This document shows positions 9,355 through 18,084 of a stretch of 64,000 bases of DNA, one piece after another. Source of the stretch: Oscillospiraceae bacterium (lineage in GTDB: Bacteria > Bacillota > Clostridia > Oscillospirales > Oscillospiraceae); NCBI GenBank assembly GCA_017428565.1, contig JAFRQP010000088.1, positions 92,651 to 156,650 on the forward strand, given 5' to 3'. Below the pieces are notes generated by a model, which did no database searches, was not told where the DNA came from, and worked only from the letters and a program-made list of their open reading frames with translations. Every line of letters starts with the position of its first letter. Position 1 is the stretch's first letter. A program made the translations under genes and the position numbers.

Positions 9355-10625
9355 GAATTCGCCTCTTTCTGTTTCAGCTGGATGGCAACCGTGTAATCCG
9401 GGAGACCGTCGATCTGAATCGCGCCGACCCTGCTGTTGCCGGGGATCCGGATCTGTACCGTGACGAAGTGATTCCCGAGAGAGCCCATCAGGTTGGAGAG
9501 GTCAGCTTCGGCATAGACCGCCCCGGCGTTCAGCGTGTTCATGTATTTGGAGGCTCCGCGCAGCAGAACGGGGAGCTTCTCCGTCTCAACGATTACTTCT
9601 ACATCATCACTTACACCCAGCCACTCAAACTGATTGATCTCCAGACTCTTGGTCTCCACCCCCAGGATCTCAATGGTTACGGTCGCCTCGGTGATCCCCG
9701 AGCGATTCCGGACCCCTACGGGGATCGGAATGGTATACTTTGCGGTGTATTCCGTGCCGATCTTGGACAGGTCTATGATATCCAGCTGGATCTGATTGAT
9801 ATTCTCCAGCGTGGCAGAATCGCCAGCCAGTTTCAGAGTCTTCGGCTCAATGGTGATCCTGGTGTTTTCGGTGTTGGCGTCTGGGGCGTCCTGGAGCACC
9901 ACGGTCAGCGGGACCTCCTTCTGCGCCAGCACGGGCAGCGTGACGCGAACCAGATCCGGCGTGCAGGTCAGGTATTCGGTGGAGCAGGGGTTGTTGTCCT
10001 TGTCCATCAGCGTATAGGTACGCTCCTCCGAGAAGGTGCTCTCCAGCGTCATGTCCGGGCTGCCGTATTCCACATAGGCGTGATCCACATTCCGCACATA
10101 TACTTCCGGGCCGCTTACCGTGATGTAAGAAGGCTCATAGATGGCCGTGGCCTTGATGTAGTCCCCGCTGACCTCGCCCAGATAATCGCCGCCCACGGGT
10201 ACCGAGATGGTGGTCATCATAGACACGTAAAAGCTGACGGAATCCTGGTACTTCCGGACCGTCAGATTCCTGGTATCCACGCCGGAGGGATAGACAAGGG
10301 TATAATTCAGCGTGGTATAAGCCGGCTGAGACAAACGGCTGACGTCCACCTGCGCGATCAGATCCGTGGAGTCCAGTGCGTTCACGATCCGGCGCGGGCC
10401 ACGGATCTCCACCGTGACCGTGGGCGCCTCCAAGCCGGTAATGACCAGATTGTGCATGTTGAGCAGGGTTTCCTCGCCCACGATCTCCACCGGGATATTC
10501 CGGAAAACCTTGGTAGATTCCACCGTTTCCACGGAGGTGACGTACACCCAGACGGAGAAAGAAATCAGGAAGGACACGACCAGCCAGAAGAGCTTGCCCT
10601 CAACTATTTTTTTCATCTTTTTCAT
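9351..10625 (-). CDS. cdaR: CdaR, YbbR-domain regulator of diadenylate cyclase
   Basis: The 424-residue protein has one N-terminal membrane anchor (about 12-30) and an extracytoplasmic part made of repeated beta-rich YbbR domains, seen as recurring GPxxxVNxL-like and IPV blocks. In Firmicutes CdaR binds CdaA and modulates its activity. An AGAGGA site precedes the ATG at 10625; a second ATG at 10616 is possible. The gene overlaps cdaA by 26 bases, suggesting coupled expression. Confidence 0.92.
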   Translation of the reverse strand: MKKMKKIVEGKLFWLVVSFLISFSVWVYVTSVETVESTKVFRNIPVEIVGEETLLNMHNLVITGLEAPTVTVEIRGPRRIVNALDSTDLIAQVDVSRLSQPAYTTLNYTLVYPSGVDTRNLTVRKYQDSVSFYVSMMTTISVPVGGDYLGEVSGDYIKATAIYEPSYITVSGPEVYVRNVDHAYVEYGSPDMTLESTFSEERTYTLMDKDNNPCSTEYLTCTPDLVRVTLPVLAQKEVPLTVVLQDAPDANTENTRITIEPKTLKLAGDSATLENINQIQLDIIDLSKIGTEYTAKYTIPIPVGVRNRSGITEATVTIEILGVETKSLEINQFEWLGVSDDVEVIVETEKLPVLLRGASKYMNTLNAGAVYAEADLSNLMGSLGNHFVTVQIRIPGNSRVGAIQIDGLPDYTVAIQLKQKEANS

Positions 10626-11478
10626 TCTTGTTTCCTCTGATTCTCATCTTCACGTTCTGCAGCATCTGGTAAACCCGGGGGATATTTTCCTCCTCCCGGA
10701 TCAGCTCGCTGTGCAGCAGCCTGTCCAGCGAGGAGCCGTTGAGGTGCCGCTTGAGCATCCCTTCAATGGCGACGGAAATAGCGCCCGTCTCCTCGGAAAC
10801 GATGATCACAACCGCATCCGACTGCTCGCTCAGGCCGATGCCGGCCCGATGGCGCATGCCAAGCTCCTTGCTCAAATTGGTGCTCTGGGTCAGAGGCAGG
10901 ACGCAGCCGGCGGAGGCGATCCTGCCCTCCCGGACGACCACGGCGCCGTCATGCAGCGGAGCCTTGTTATAAAACAGGTTTTTGATCAGTTCAGCTGAAA
11001 CGTCGGAATTGATCACCGTTCCGGTATTCATGACGCTGTTCAACCGGTCATTCCGCTCAAAGATCAGCAGCGCGCCGGTGTGGGAAGAGGACATTTCCGT
11101 GCAGGCGATGACCGTCTGGGTGATCGCGTCCTCCATGATCGGGGTGGACAGTGTTCTCCGGGAGGAGAATCCGCGCCCCATCCGCTCCAGCAGGCGGCGC
11201 AGCTCCGGCTGAAACAGCACAACAAGAGCGATCAATCCCAACTCCACCGTCTTCCGCAGAAGGAAGTTGATCATGGTCAGGTGCAGCACATAGGACAGCC
11301 ACAGCGCGATCAGAATAAAGACGATGCCCTTGGCCAGATTATAGGAATTCGTCTTCCGGACAAAACCGATCACCTTGTAGATCAGATAGGCAACAATGAT
11401 GATATCAAGGAAGTCCGTGAAGCTCATGGTTTTGATGTCGTTAAAGGCTGTAACAAATACATTTCCAATTGCATCCAT
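10600..11478 (-). CDS. cdaA: Diadenylate cyclase CdaA
   Basis: The 292-residue enzyme makes cyclic-di-AMP from two ATP. Three N-terminal membrane segments (about 22-40, 50-67, 70-90) precede the DisA_N catalytic domain with the DGA (177-179) and RHR (209-211) motifs. Cyclic-di-AMP controls potassium, osmolyte and cell-wall balance in Firmicutes. It is the first gene after a good sigma-A-type promoter at 11552-11580 and heads the run that reaches prkC. Confidence 0.96.
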   Translation of the reverse strand: MDAIGNVFVTAFNDIKTMSFTDFLDIIIVAYLIYKVIGFVRKTNSYNLAKGIVFILIALWLSYVLHLTMINFLLRKTVELGLIALVVLFQPELRRLLERMGRGFSSRRTLSTPIMEDAITQTVIACTEMSSSHTGALLIFERNDRLNSVMNTGTVINSDVSAELIKNLFYNKAPLHDGAVVVREGRIASAGCVLPLTQSTNLSKELGMRHRAGIGLSEQSDAVVIIVSEETGAISVAIEGMLKRHLNGSSLDRLLHSELIREEENIPRVYQMLQNVKMRIRGNKNEKDEKNS

Positions 11479-11551
11479 AGGCGTTTCCTCATGCTTTCTC
11501 TCGGCTCAGCGGCGCTTACACCGCATACAACTCCACTATATTCATTTGGTT

Positions 11552-11580
11552 ATTATATATCATCTCCGCGGAAAAGGCAA
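11552..11580 (-). promoter_or_regulatory. Sigma-A-type promoter of the cdaA run
   Basis: On the minus strand a -35 TTGCCT (11575-11580) and a perfect -10 TATAAT (11552-11557) are separated by 17 bases, about 75 bases upstream of the cdaA start. No other clear promoter was seen between here and prkC. Confidence 0.75.
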
Positions 11581-11625
11581 CAGATGGAAGCGGGAATAAT
11601 CTGAAATTCTCTTAAGCCGGGGGGC

Positions 11626-12735
11626 TCATTTCAGGCAGCTTCGCAGGGTGCTGCAGGCTGCTTCCAGCTGCTCCCGCCGGAGAAAAGGCGACACGCTCAG
11701 CCGCAGGGTGCCGGTGTCCAGCGTGCCTGCGCTCTCGTGCGCCAGAGGAGCGCAGTGCAGCCCGCTGCGCACGCAGACGCCCCTGTCGCTGAGTCGCCGG
11801 GCCAGAGTCTCGCAGTCTATGTCGGGACTGCGCAGAGAGAGGACGCCGCTCTGGGAGGAGGCGTCGCAGGTGAAAAGCTCACAGGGCGCGCCGCGCAGCA
11901 GCTCCGCACAATAGCGTATGCTCTCCCGCTCGTGCCGCAGGATCGAGTCCGGTCCCCTTCTCCGCACGTAGCGGATCCCTTCCAGAAGGCCGGCAATCCC
12001 GCAAACATTATGCGTGCCCGCTTCCAGACGATCCGGCAGTTCCTGCGGCATGGCCTGTTCCCGGCTCTCGCTGCCGGAACCGCCGAAGAGCAGAGGCGCT
12101 GCGTCTCCGCCGCAGAGCAGCAGGCCGGTCCCCTGGGGCCCCAAAAGGCCCTTGTGGCCGGGCATGCAGAGGAAAGCTGCGCCGAGCTCCTCCATATTCA
12201 GGTCCAGCACGCCCGCCGCCTGTGAAACGTCCAGGATCAGCGGCACCCCTTCCCTTCTGCAGAGCGCGGCGATCTCCCGCACCGGAAGGATATAGCCGAA
12301 AACATTGGATACCGCCGTGCAGACCGCGAATTTTACGCCGGGGAGCAGGCGACGAAAATCCGCAAGCGTGTCCTCCGGATCAAACAGGCGCCTGCCCGCC
12401 ACAAGAATCTCCGCCTCCAGCGCGTGCAGCGGCCGCGTCACGGAGTTATGCTCAAAGCCGGATATCAGCACCCGGTCGTGAGGCTGCCCCAAACTGTGGA
12501 TCGCAAGGTTCAGCGCATGAGTGGCGTTCATGGTAAAGACGACGTTCTCCGGCCGCTGCATATGAAAGAGCGCCGCCGCCTCTTCTCTGCAGCGATAGAC
12601 GGTTTCCGCCGCCAGCATGGCCGGCGCGTGTCCCCCGCGGCCCGGACTTGCCATGGATCGCATGGCTCTCACAACGGCGGCGGGGACTGTCTGAGGCTTT
12701 TCCAGCGAGGTCGCCGCGTGATCCAAATAGATCAA
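11626..12735 (-). CDS. Cysteine desulfurase family protein (class V aminotransferase)
   Basis: The 369-residue PLP enzyme has the family start IYLDHAATS, the PLP lysine in MPGHKG (K195) and the persulfide cysteine in RSGLHCAP (C328). It resembles the cysteine desulfurase-like subgroup found beside selenium-related genes rather than housekeeping IscS. I chose the TTG at 12735 because it overlaps the stop of the upstream DUF3343 gene (TTGA) and begins exactly at the conserved N-terminus; no ATG fits. The likely role is mobilising sulfur or selenium and handing it to the DUF3343 protein, which is inference from context. Confidence 0.88.
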   Translation of the reverse strand: MIYLDHAATSLEKPQTVPAAVVRAMRSMASPGRGGHAPAMLAAETVYRCREEAAALFHMQRPENVVFTMNATHALNLAIHSLGQPHDRVLISGFEHNSVTRPLHALEAEILVAGRRLFDPEDTLADFRRLLPGVKFAVCTAVSNVFGYILPVREIAALCRREGVPLILDVSQAAGVLDLNMEELGAAFLCMPGHKGLLGPQGTGLLLCGGDAAPLLFGGSGSESREQAMPQELPDRLEAGTHNVCGIAGLLEGIRYVRRRGPDSILRHERESIRYCAELLRGAPCELFTCDASSQSGVLSLRSPDIDCETLARRLSDRGVCVRSGLHCAPLAHESAGTLDTGTLRLSVSPFLRREQLEAACSTLRSCLK

Positions 12736-12983
12736 AGCCGCGCCTCCCGGAATTCCCCGCTCTCCCTGCGCTCGAAAACCTGCCCGAAGGGGATCTTGTT
12801 TTCCTCCAGCAGACGAAGCGCCTCGTTTATGCGTTTGCGAAACAAAACCGCGTAGCCGCAGCCCTTGGGACTCAAGCCCTGGGGCGCGCGTGCGATCGTG
12901 GCCGTGATCCCTCTGCGCTCCAGAAGGCCGGCGGCTCTCTGGGCGTGCGTGAGGGAACGGAAAAGGATCCAGAATTGCGTCAT
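12732..12983 (-). CDS. DUF3343 putative Se/S carrier-like protein
   Basis: The 83-residue protein resembles the DUF3343 (Se/S carrier-like) family: short, with a FRSLTHAQRAAGLLERRGI segment and a cysteine in GCGYAV. Members are found next to cysteine desulfurases and selenium-metabolism genes. A GGGAG site precedes ATG 12981-12983. It overlaps the desulfurase start by four bases. Acting as sulfur or selenium acceptor is suggested by context and not shown. Confidence 0.75.
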   Translation of the reverse strand: MTQFWILFRSLTHAQRAAGLLERRGITATIARAPQGLSPKGCGYAVLFRKRINEALRLLEENKIPFGQVFERRESGEFREARL

Positions 12984-13017
12984 ACTGCTCTCCCATCCGC
13001 CGCCAGATGACGGCTGA

Positions 13018-13050
13018 CAAAAAAGGGACCCCGTTCTGAACGGGATCCCG
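13018..13050 (-). terminator. Rho-independent terminator after ispF
   Basis: On the minus strand the stem GGGATCCCGTTC/ACGGGGTCCC is followed by six T residues (bases 13019-13024 read in reverse). It separates ispF from the DUF3343-desulfurase pair. Confidence 0.85.
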
Positions 13051-13087
13051 AATCATTCTTTCAGTCCCATGCAGGATGCAGTCCATC

Positions 13088-13588
13088 CTATGCAGGGAAG
13101 CTTGATTTGTGTTCATCAGAGGAGAAAATCAGCGCGATCGCCTGCGCGGCGATACCGCTGCCGTCTCCGGTAAAGCCCAGGCCTTCCTCGGTGGTGGCCT
13201 TTACGCTGACCTGGTTTGCCGCAAGCCCCATCGCCTCGGCAAGGCGCTCCCGCATGGCGGGGATGAAGGGGGCGAGCTTTGGCCGCTGGGCGATCACGGT
13301 GCAGTCCGTATTTCCCACCCGGTAGCCGGCCTCCCGCAGGATCGCGCACACCCGGCGCAAAAGCTCCATGCTGTCAGCACCGGCATACTGCGGGTCCTTG
13401 TCGGGAAAATGCTGCCCGATGTCACCCAGGGCCGCTGCGCCCAGCAGCGCGTCCATCAGGGCATGGGTCAGCACATCTGCGTCGGAATGGCCCAGGAGCC
13501 CCTTTTCATAGGGGATCTCCACCCCGCCCAGGATGAGCTTTCGCCCCTCCACCAGGCGGTGTACGTCATAGCCCTGCCCGATCCGCAT
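13088..13588 (-). CDS. ispF: 2-C-methyl-D-erythritol 2,4-cyclodiphosphate synthase
   Basis: This 166-residue MEP-pathway enzyme cyclises CDP-ME 2-phosphate, releasing CMP. Zinc ligands D8, H10 (GYDVH) and H42 are in place, as are LGHSDADV (32-39) and the [10 protein letters not shown] segment. The start overlaps the end of ispD by 23 bases, so the two isoprenoid genes are probably coupled. It is complete and of normal length. Confidence 0.96.
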   Translation of the reverse strand: MRIGQGYDVHRLVEGRKLILGGVEIPYEKGLLGHSDADVLTHALMDALLGAAALGDIGQHFPDKDPQYAGADSMELLRRVCAILREAGYRVGNTDCTVIAQRPKLAPFIPAMRERLAEAMGLAANQVSVKATTEEGLGFTGDGSGIAAQAIALIFSSDEHKSSFPA

Positions 13589-14336
13589 TGCGCTCTCTCC
13601 TATCCTTCAGGATGGCCGCAGCCAGCAGCAGGTCCAGGGGCCTGGTCAGCTTGATGTTCTCTTCTTCACCTTCGACGATGTAGGTGGTGACGCCCAGAAC
13701 CTCCATGGCGGAGCTGTCGTCCGTCAAAGGCAGACCCTGCTTCATGGCCTTGGTCAAAGCGCCTTTGATGAGATCCGCTTTGAATACCTGGGGCGTCTGG
13801 ATGCGCCATGTGCTGTTCCGGTCCACGGAGCCGATGATGGCGCCGTCCTCCCCCGCTGTCTTCAGCGTATCCGTGCTGCGGATGGCAGGAACCGCCGCGT
13901 ATTTCTGCGCGGCCGCTTCCACGGTGCGGCGGATCAGCTCCCCCGTGACCAGGGGGCGGGCGCCGTCGTGCACAGCGATCAGATCCGCATCCCCGCTTAC
14001 CTCGGAGACGCCGGTCAGAGCGGATTCGGCCCGGGTCTTGCCGCCGGTGACGACCTTGCTGACCTTGCCGAAATTATACTCCCGGCAGAGCTCCGTGACC
14101 TCCACCAGCTTTTCCGCCGAGGTGACCACCACGATCTCCTGTACATAGTCGGAGTCTTGGAAAGGCCGCAGAGTGCGCGCCAGAACGGGGATCTCACCCA
14201 GCCGCGCCAGGATCTTGTCGTTTCCCATCCGCACGGAGCTGCCGGCGGCCAGGATCACGGCTGCGCAGACAGGCTTTTTGTCTTTTCCGCTCAGCCTGTG
14301 CGTGAGCTTTTTGATTTTGTCCAGCTTGCTGTTCAC
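13566..14336 (-). CDS. ispD: 2-C-methyl-D-erythritol 4-phosphate cytidylyltransferase
   Basis: The 256-residue enzyme transfers CMP to MEP. The nucleotide-binding loop [11 protein letters not shown] is at 28-38, HDGARPLV lies mid-protein and an IQTPQVF motif is present. About 20 extra basic residues precede the catalytic domain. The start is GTG at 14336 with an AAGGGAAGG site nine bases upstream. It lies 21 bases after the mreB-like gene and overlaps ispF. Confidence 0.95.
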   Translation of the reverse strand: MNSKLDKIKKLTHRLSGKDKKPVCAAVILAAGSSVRMGNDKILARLGEIPVLARTLRPFQDSDYVQEIVVVTSAEKLVEVTELCREYNFGKVSKVVTGGKTRAESALTGVSEVSGDADLIAVHDGARPLVTGELIRRTVEAAAQKYAAVPAIRSTDTLKTAGEDGAIIGSVDRNSTWRIQTPQVFKADLIKGALTKAMKQGLPLTDDSSAMEVLGVTTYIVEGEEENIKLTRPLDLLLAAAILKDRRERNADRAGL

Positions 14337-14357
14337 CGCGATCAGCCTTCCCTTCTC

Positions 14358-15389
14358 TTATGCCTTCAGCTGACGCATGCGGAAATAGTTCCGCATCCCG
14401 TCGGGGATATCGTCCAGATGCTTGAGCATCTTGCCGGCTCCGTATGCGGCGCAGGAAATGGGATCGTCCACCACGGAGGTGCGGATCCCGGTGCTGCGCT
14501 CGATGAGCCGGTCCATGCCGTAGATCAGACTGCCGCCGCCGGACATGATGATGCCGTTGGTGTCCAGATCGCCAACCAGAGAGGGCGGCGTGCGCTCCAG
14601 CACCGTGTGGATCGACTCCAGAATGTGGTTCATGGGGTCCACAAAGGCTTCGATCAGCTCGTTTGCGTTGATGCTGACCGTCTTGGGCAGGCCGTTAGAA
14701 AGGTTGCGTCCTTTCACTTCTTCCACACCCATGTCCGGGCGCTGCATCACACAGCCGATGCTGCGCTTCACCTCTTCGGCGGCGCTGAGGCTGATGAGCA
14801 TGTTGTGCTTGCGGCGGATGTATTTTACAATGGCCTCGTCAAAGCTGGCTCCGGCGGTTTTGATGGATTCGCATTCCACCACGCCCCCGGCGGAGATGAT
14901 GGCGATCTCGGTGGTGCCGCCGCCGATGTCGATGATCATGTGTCCGTCCGGCCGGGAAATGTCCACGCCGGCGCCCATGGCGGTGGCCACGGCGGTCTCC
15001 AGCAGGTAGACCTTTCTGGCGCCCGCTTCGATGGCGGCGTCGATCATGGCGCGTTCCTCCACGCCGGTGATGGAGCTGGGCACGCAGGCCAGCACGCAGG
15101 GCTTGAACAGGCTGAAAGAAGTGATGCGGTTCACCAGCTCCCGCAGCATCTGGGCCGCCATCTCATAGTCGGAGATGACGCCGGCGTTCACCGGGTGGAT
15201 CGCCACGATGTTGGCCGGGGTGCGGCCCAGCATCTTCTGGGCGTCCTGGCCGACCTTGGAGATCTTGCCGGTGATGCGGTCGATGGCGACCACGGTGGGC
15301 TCCCGCGCCACAACGCCCTTCCCCTGTTCAAACAGAAGCGTGGTGGAAGTGCCCATATCCACTGCGATATCTCTCTCAAATATAACCAT
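14358..15389 (-). CDS. mreB: MreB/Mbl-family rod-shape actin homologue
   Basis: The 343-residue actin-fold ATPase has phosphate-loop segments DMGTSTTL near the start and DIGGGTTEIAII, and GIIMSGGGSLIYG. MreB proteins form membrane-associated filaments that guide peptidoglycan elongation. The usual mreC and mreD partners are not next to it, so it could be a second Mbl/MreBH-type paralogue. It lies between comF and ispD. Confidence 0.92.
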   Translation of the reverse strand: MVIFERDIAVDMGTSTTLLFEQGKGVVAREPTVVAIDRITGKISKVGQDAQKMLGRTPANIVAIHPVNAGVISDYEMAAQMLRELVNRITSFSLFKPCVLACVPSSITGVEERAMIDAAIEAGARKVYLLETAVATAMGAGVDISRPDGHMIIDIGGGTTEIAIISAGGVVECESIKTAGASFDEAIVKYIRRKHNMLISLSAAEEVKRSIGCVMQRPDMGVEEVKGRNLSNGLPKTVSINANELIEAFVDPMNHILESIHTVLERTPPSLVGDLDTNGIIMSGGGSLIYGMDRLIERSTGIRTSVVDDPISCAAYGAGKMLKHLDDIPDGMRNYFRMRQLKA

Positions 15390-15414
15390 TCGGATTCTCC
15401 TCTATCTGCAAATC

Positions 15415-16062
15415 TCAATCTTTTCTTCTGGCAAGGGTCACGGCGGACACTTCCTTTGCGCCCGCCTTTTTCAAAACCGAGGCGCATTCCGAAAGCGTGG
15501 CGCCGGTGGTAACGATGTCGTCCACCAGTAAAATGCGCCTTCCGGCGATCTCCTCCTCGGAGAGGGCTTCGTAGACGCCTTTAACGTTTTCCCTGCGCTT
15601 CTTTGCATCCCCGGTGCCGGACTGAGCCGGATTGTTGTGGATCTTCCGCAGCATGGGGACACAGGGCAGACCGGTCTGTCGGGAGAGCTCCTCCGCCAGC
15701 AGCCGCGCCTGATCATAGCCCCGTTTGCGCAGCCTTTTCCGACTCAGCGGCACCCAGGTAATACTATCGCAGGAAATCGGATTTTCGTCAATACATTTTG
15801 CGAGAAATTCCCCATAAAGCTCCGCGTAGATCCGAAGTCCCTGAAACTTATAGCGAAGCAGGGAGCGGCGCACATCGTCCACGTAATACAGCGGCGAGCA
15901 GCAGCTCTTCAAATGCGGAAAGCTCTGTTTCGCGCTCTCGCGGGTATAAGGAAGCTCTGCGACGCAGCGTGGGCAGATCTTCGCTCCCTCCTGCGTGATC
16001 CGGTGGCAAAACGCGCAGCGCCGCGGGAAAAGCAGATCCAGAATGCCGTCCAGGACTTTCAA
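15415..16062 (-). CDS. comFC: ComF-family phosphoribosyltransferase-like protein
   Basis: The 215-residue protein has an N-terminal zinc-finger-like part (CAFC near 16-19 and CPRC near 33-36) and a C-terminal phosphoribosyltransferase fold with the PRPP motif ILLVDDIVTTGAT. In B. subtilis ComFC supports DNA uptake; in many Clostridia it stands without the other competence genes, as here. It lies 25 bases before mreB and after the promoter at 16115-16143. Confidence 0.92.
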   Translation of the reverse strand: MKVLDGILDLLFPRRCAFCHRITQEGAKICPRCVAELPYTRESAKQSFPHLKSCCSPLYYVDDVRRSLLRYKFQGLRIYAELYGEFLAKCIDENPISCDSITWVPLSRKRLRKRGYDQARLLAEELSRQTGLPCVPMLRKIHNNPAQSGTGDAKKRRENVKGVYEALSEEEIAGRRILLVDDIVTTGATLSECASVLKKAGAKEVSAVTLARRKD

Positions 16063-16114
16063 AAACGCCTCACCTACGATTCGTGAGTTTCTATGTTCGC
16101 CGTCTCAATTTATT

Positions 16115-16143
16115 ATCATACACCTTTCTTTTCTTTCCGGCAA
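16115..16143 (-). promoter_or_regulatory. Promoter for comF-mreB-ispD-ispF
   Basis: On the minus strand -35 TTGCCG (16138-16143) and -10 TATGAT (16115-16120) are 17 bases apart, 52 bases before the comF ATG. A terminator just upstream isolates this unit. Confidence 0.65.
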
Positions 16144-16171
16144 GAGCGGATTCTTTAAAAATCTGGAAATG

Positions 16172-16197
16172 AAAAGCGGCCCGTTACCGGACCGCTG
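16172..16197 (-). terminator. Rho-independent terminator after the 16207 gene
   Basis: The minus-strand stem GCGGTCCG/CGGGCCGC with loop GTAA is followed by TTTTC. It closes the symporter/small-membrane-protein unit before the comF promoter. Confidence 0.75.
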
Positions 16198-16206
16198 CCT
16201 GATTCG

Positions 16207-16599
16207 CTATTTTTTTTGCCCCGGGTCAAAGAGCACATAGCTTGTGGAGCGTTCGATCACCAAAAGCAGCTCCAGCGCAAGGGCTGTAAGGCCGAAGCGG
16301 CTGCCCTCCCCGCCGGAGAGAAGGCCGACGACAGCCAGCAGAAAGAAGGGACTGCAGAACAGAATATCCCAGAACTGCAAAGCAAGATTGCCGGTTTGAC
16401 GCATGCTGTGGCCCTTCAGCAGCAGGCAGCTCCCCACGAAATCTGCGGCGCAGAACAGGACGGAAAACAGAGCGCAGATCAGATAGTCCCCCGTGGTCAG
16501 CTCCCGTTCCGACAGGATCAGCCGCAGCAGAAAGAACTGCACTGCGAGGGTGCAGAGCAGCTGCAGCAGAAAAAGCAGGATCCCCTTCCAGACTTTCAT
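16207..16599 (-). CDS. Small multi-pass membrane protein of unknown function
   Basis: The 130-residue product is strongly hydrophobic with about four membrane segments (about 6-28, 38-60, 72-95, 103-120) separated by short charged loops. No family is recognised. The ATG at 16599 follows GGGAG at good spacing; a GTG two codons upstream is possible. It lies 55 bases downstream of the AGCS symporter gene and ends at a terminator, so it may share that transcript. Confidence 0.6.
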   Translation of the reverse strand: MKVWKGILLFLLQLLCTLAVQFFLLRLILSERELTTGDYLICALFSVLFCAADFVGSCLLLKGHSMRQTGNLALQFWDILFCSPFFLLAVVGLLSGGEGSRFGLTALALELLLVIERSTSYVLFDPGQKK

Positions 16600-16654
16600 A
16601 GGCACTCTCCCGGGCTTGTCGTTTGCGAACAGTATAGCAGTTTCTGATTTGAAG

Positions 16655-17959
16655 TCAAGCGTCAGACGTCGCTTTCCCCTGTTTTCGCCCGGAAGCGGCG
16701 CGAAATGCCCTGCTTGTGGAAGCAGAAAGCAGGATCAGCGCCGTGAGATTGGGGATCGAAAGCAGCAGGTTCACCGTATCCGCCAGCTGCCAGACCAGCC
16801 CCAGAGGCAGGAGGCAGCCCAGCAGCGCGCAGGCCAGAAAGACGCGGGAATACATCCGCTCCGCCCTCTCCCCTCCCAGCCACAGCACACAGCGTCGTGC
16901 GCAGACGTAGACGCCCAGCACCGTGCTGAATCCGAATAGCCCCAGCGCCGCGGACAGGAAGCAGTACGACGCCCCGTGCCCGTAGATGCCCGCGAGGGCA
17001 TCCCGCAGAAGCTCTGAGCCGGGAAGCGTGCCGAAGGGGATCCGGACCCCGGAAGCGAGGAGGACCAGCGCCGTCGCTGTGCAGAGAACAAAACTGTCGG
17101 CAAAGACCTCGAATACGCCCCAAAAGGCGTGCCGCTCGGGATGATCGCTCCGCACCTCCGCGTGGATATTGGCCGCGCTGCCCAGACCGGCCTCGTTGGA
17201 AAAAGCGCCGCGCCGCAGCCCCCAGAGGAGGGTTTGCCGGAGGGCGAGCCCGCCTGCCGCGCCCAGCGCCGCCCGGGGATGAAAGGCTTCCCGCAGGATC
17301 TGCCCAAATACCGCAGGCAGCCTGCCCCGAAACCGAAACAGCGCATAGCCCAATACCAGAAGATAGAGCGCAGACATCAGCGGGACCAGGTGCTCGCAGC
17401 TGCTGCCTACGGCTTTTGCGCCGCCGCGGATGGGAACGGCAAGCAGGCCGACCAGCAGCAGCCCCAACAGCAGCCGCAGCAGCACGGCCCGCTCCCCTGC
17501 CCCGCCGCAAAGAGCGCGGACCGCGGCGTTCATCTGCGCCATATTGCCCACAAAGAGGGCCGAAACCGCGGTGAGCACAGCGTAGCACTTGGCGGGGATC
17601 TTGCCCAAGGCCGCTCGGATATAGCCAACGGCGCCGCCATGGCGCTGTCCCTGATAGATTTCGGCGTATTTCACCGCGCAGCCCAGGAAGGCCGCGCACC
17701 AGAGCCAGAAGACGGCGCCGGGGCCTCCCATGGCGACGGCCTGGGCGGTGCCGACGATATTTCCGGTCCCCACGGTGGCAGCCAGAGCCGTGCTGACAGC
17801 CTGCCAGGGTCTCATGCCAGGCGCGTCGTTGCGATCCTTCCCGCGCGAAATACGGAGAGCGGGCAGCCGGAAGCTTGGCAGCAAAAGAAGCCCACAGCAG
17901 GCAAAAAGCGGCAAAAATACCAGACTCCACAGGCTTTCGTTCACTTGTTCCAAAAACAT
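16655..17959 (-). CDS. AGCS-family sodium:alanine/glycine symporter
   Basis: The 434-residue membrane protein matches the alanine or glycine:cation symporter family: TALAATVGTGNIVGTAQAV near 60-80, FWLWCAAFLGCAVKYAEI near 90-110 and the later SNEAGLGSAANIHA stretch. About ten membrane segments are predicted. It would import small neutral amino acids with Na+. The protein is slightly short because of a compact C-terminus but no motif is obviously broken. No amino-acid enzyme is adjacent. Confidence 0.92.
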   Translation of the reverse strand: MFLEQVNESLWSLVFLPLFACCGLLLLPSFRLPALRISRGKDRNDAPGMRPWQAVSTALAATVGTGNIVGTAQAVAMGGPGAVFWLWCAAFLGCAVKYAEIYQGQRHGGAVGYIRAALGKIPAKCYAVLTAVSALFVGNMAQMNAAVRALCGGAGERAVLLRLLLGLLLVGLLAVPIRGGAKAVGSSCEHLVPLMSALYLLVLGYALFRFRGRLPAVFGQILREAFHPRAALGAAGGLALRQTLLWGLRRGAFSNEAGLGSAANIHAEVRSDHPERHAFWGVFEVFADSFVLCTATALVLLASGVRIPFGTLPGSELLRDALAGIYGHGASYCFLSAALGLFGFSTVLGVYVCARRCVLWLGGERAERMYSRVFLACALLGCLLPLGLVWQLADTVNLLLSIPNLTALILLSASTSRAFRAASGRKQGKATSDA

Positions 17960-18084
17960 AAGCTTTCTTAATATTCACAAAATGGACTTTCTTTTTGGCA
18001 CCTTGCATGGTACCATACCAACGATTCCGGGGTACCGCCCGGCGATTCGTTTCATTCTATGATTATGGAGGAAAGAAGCCTCTC

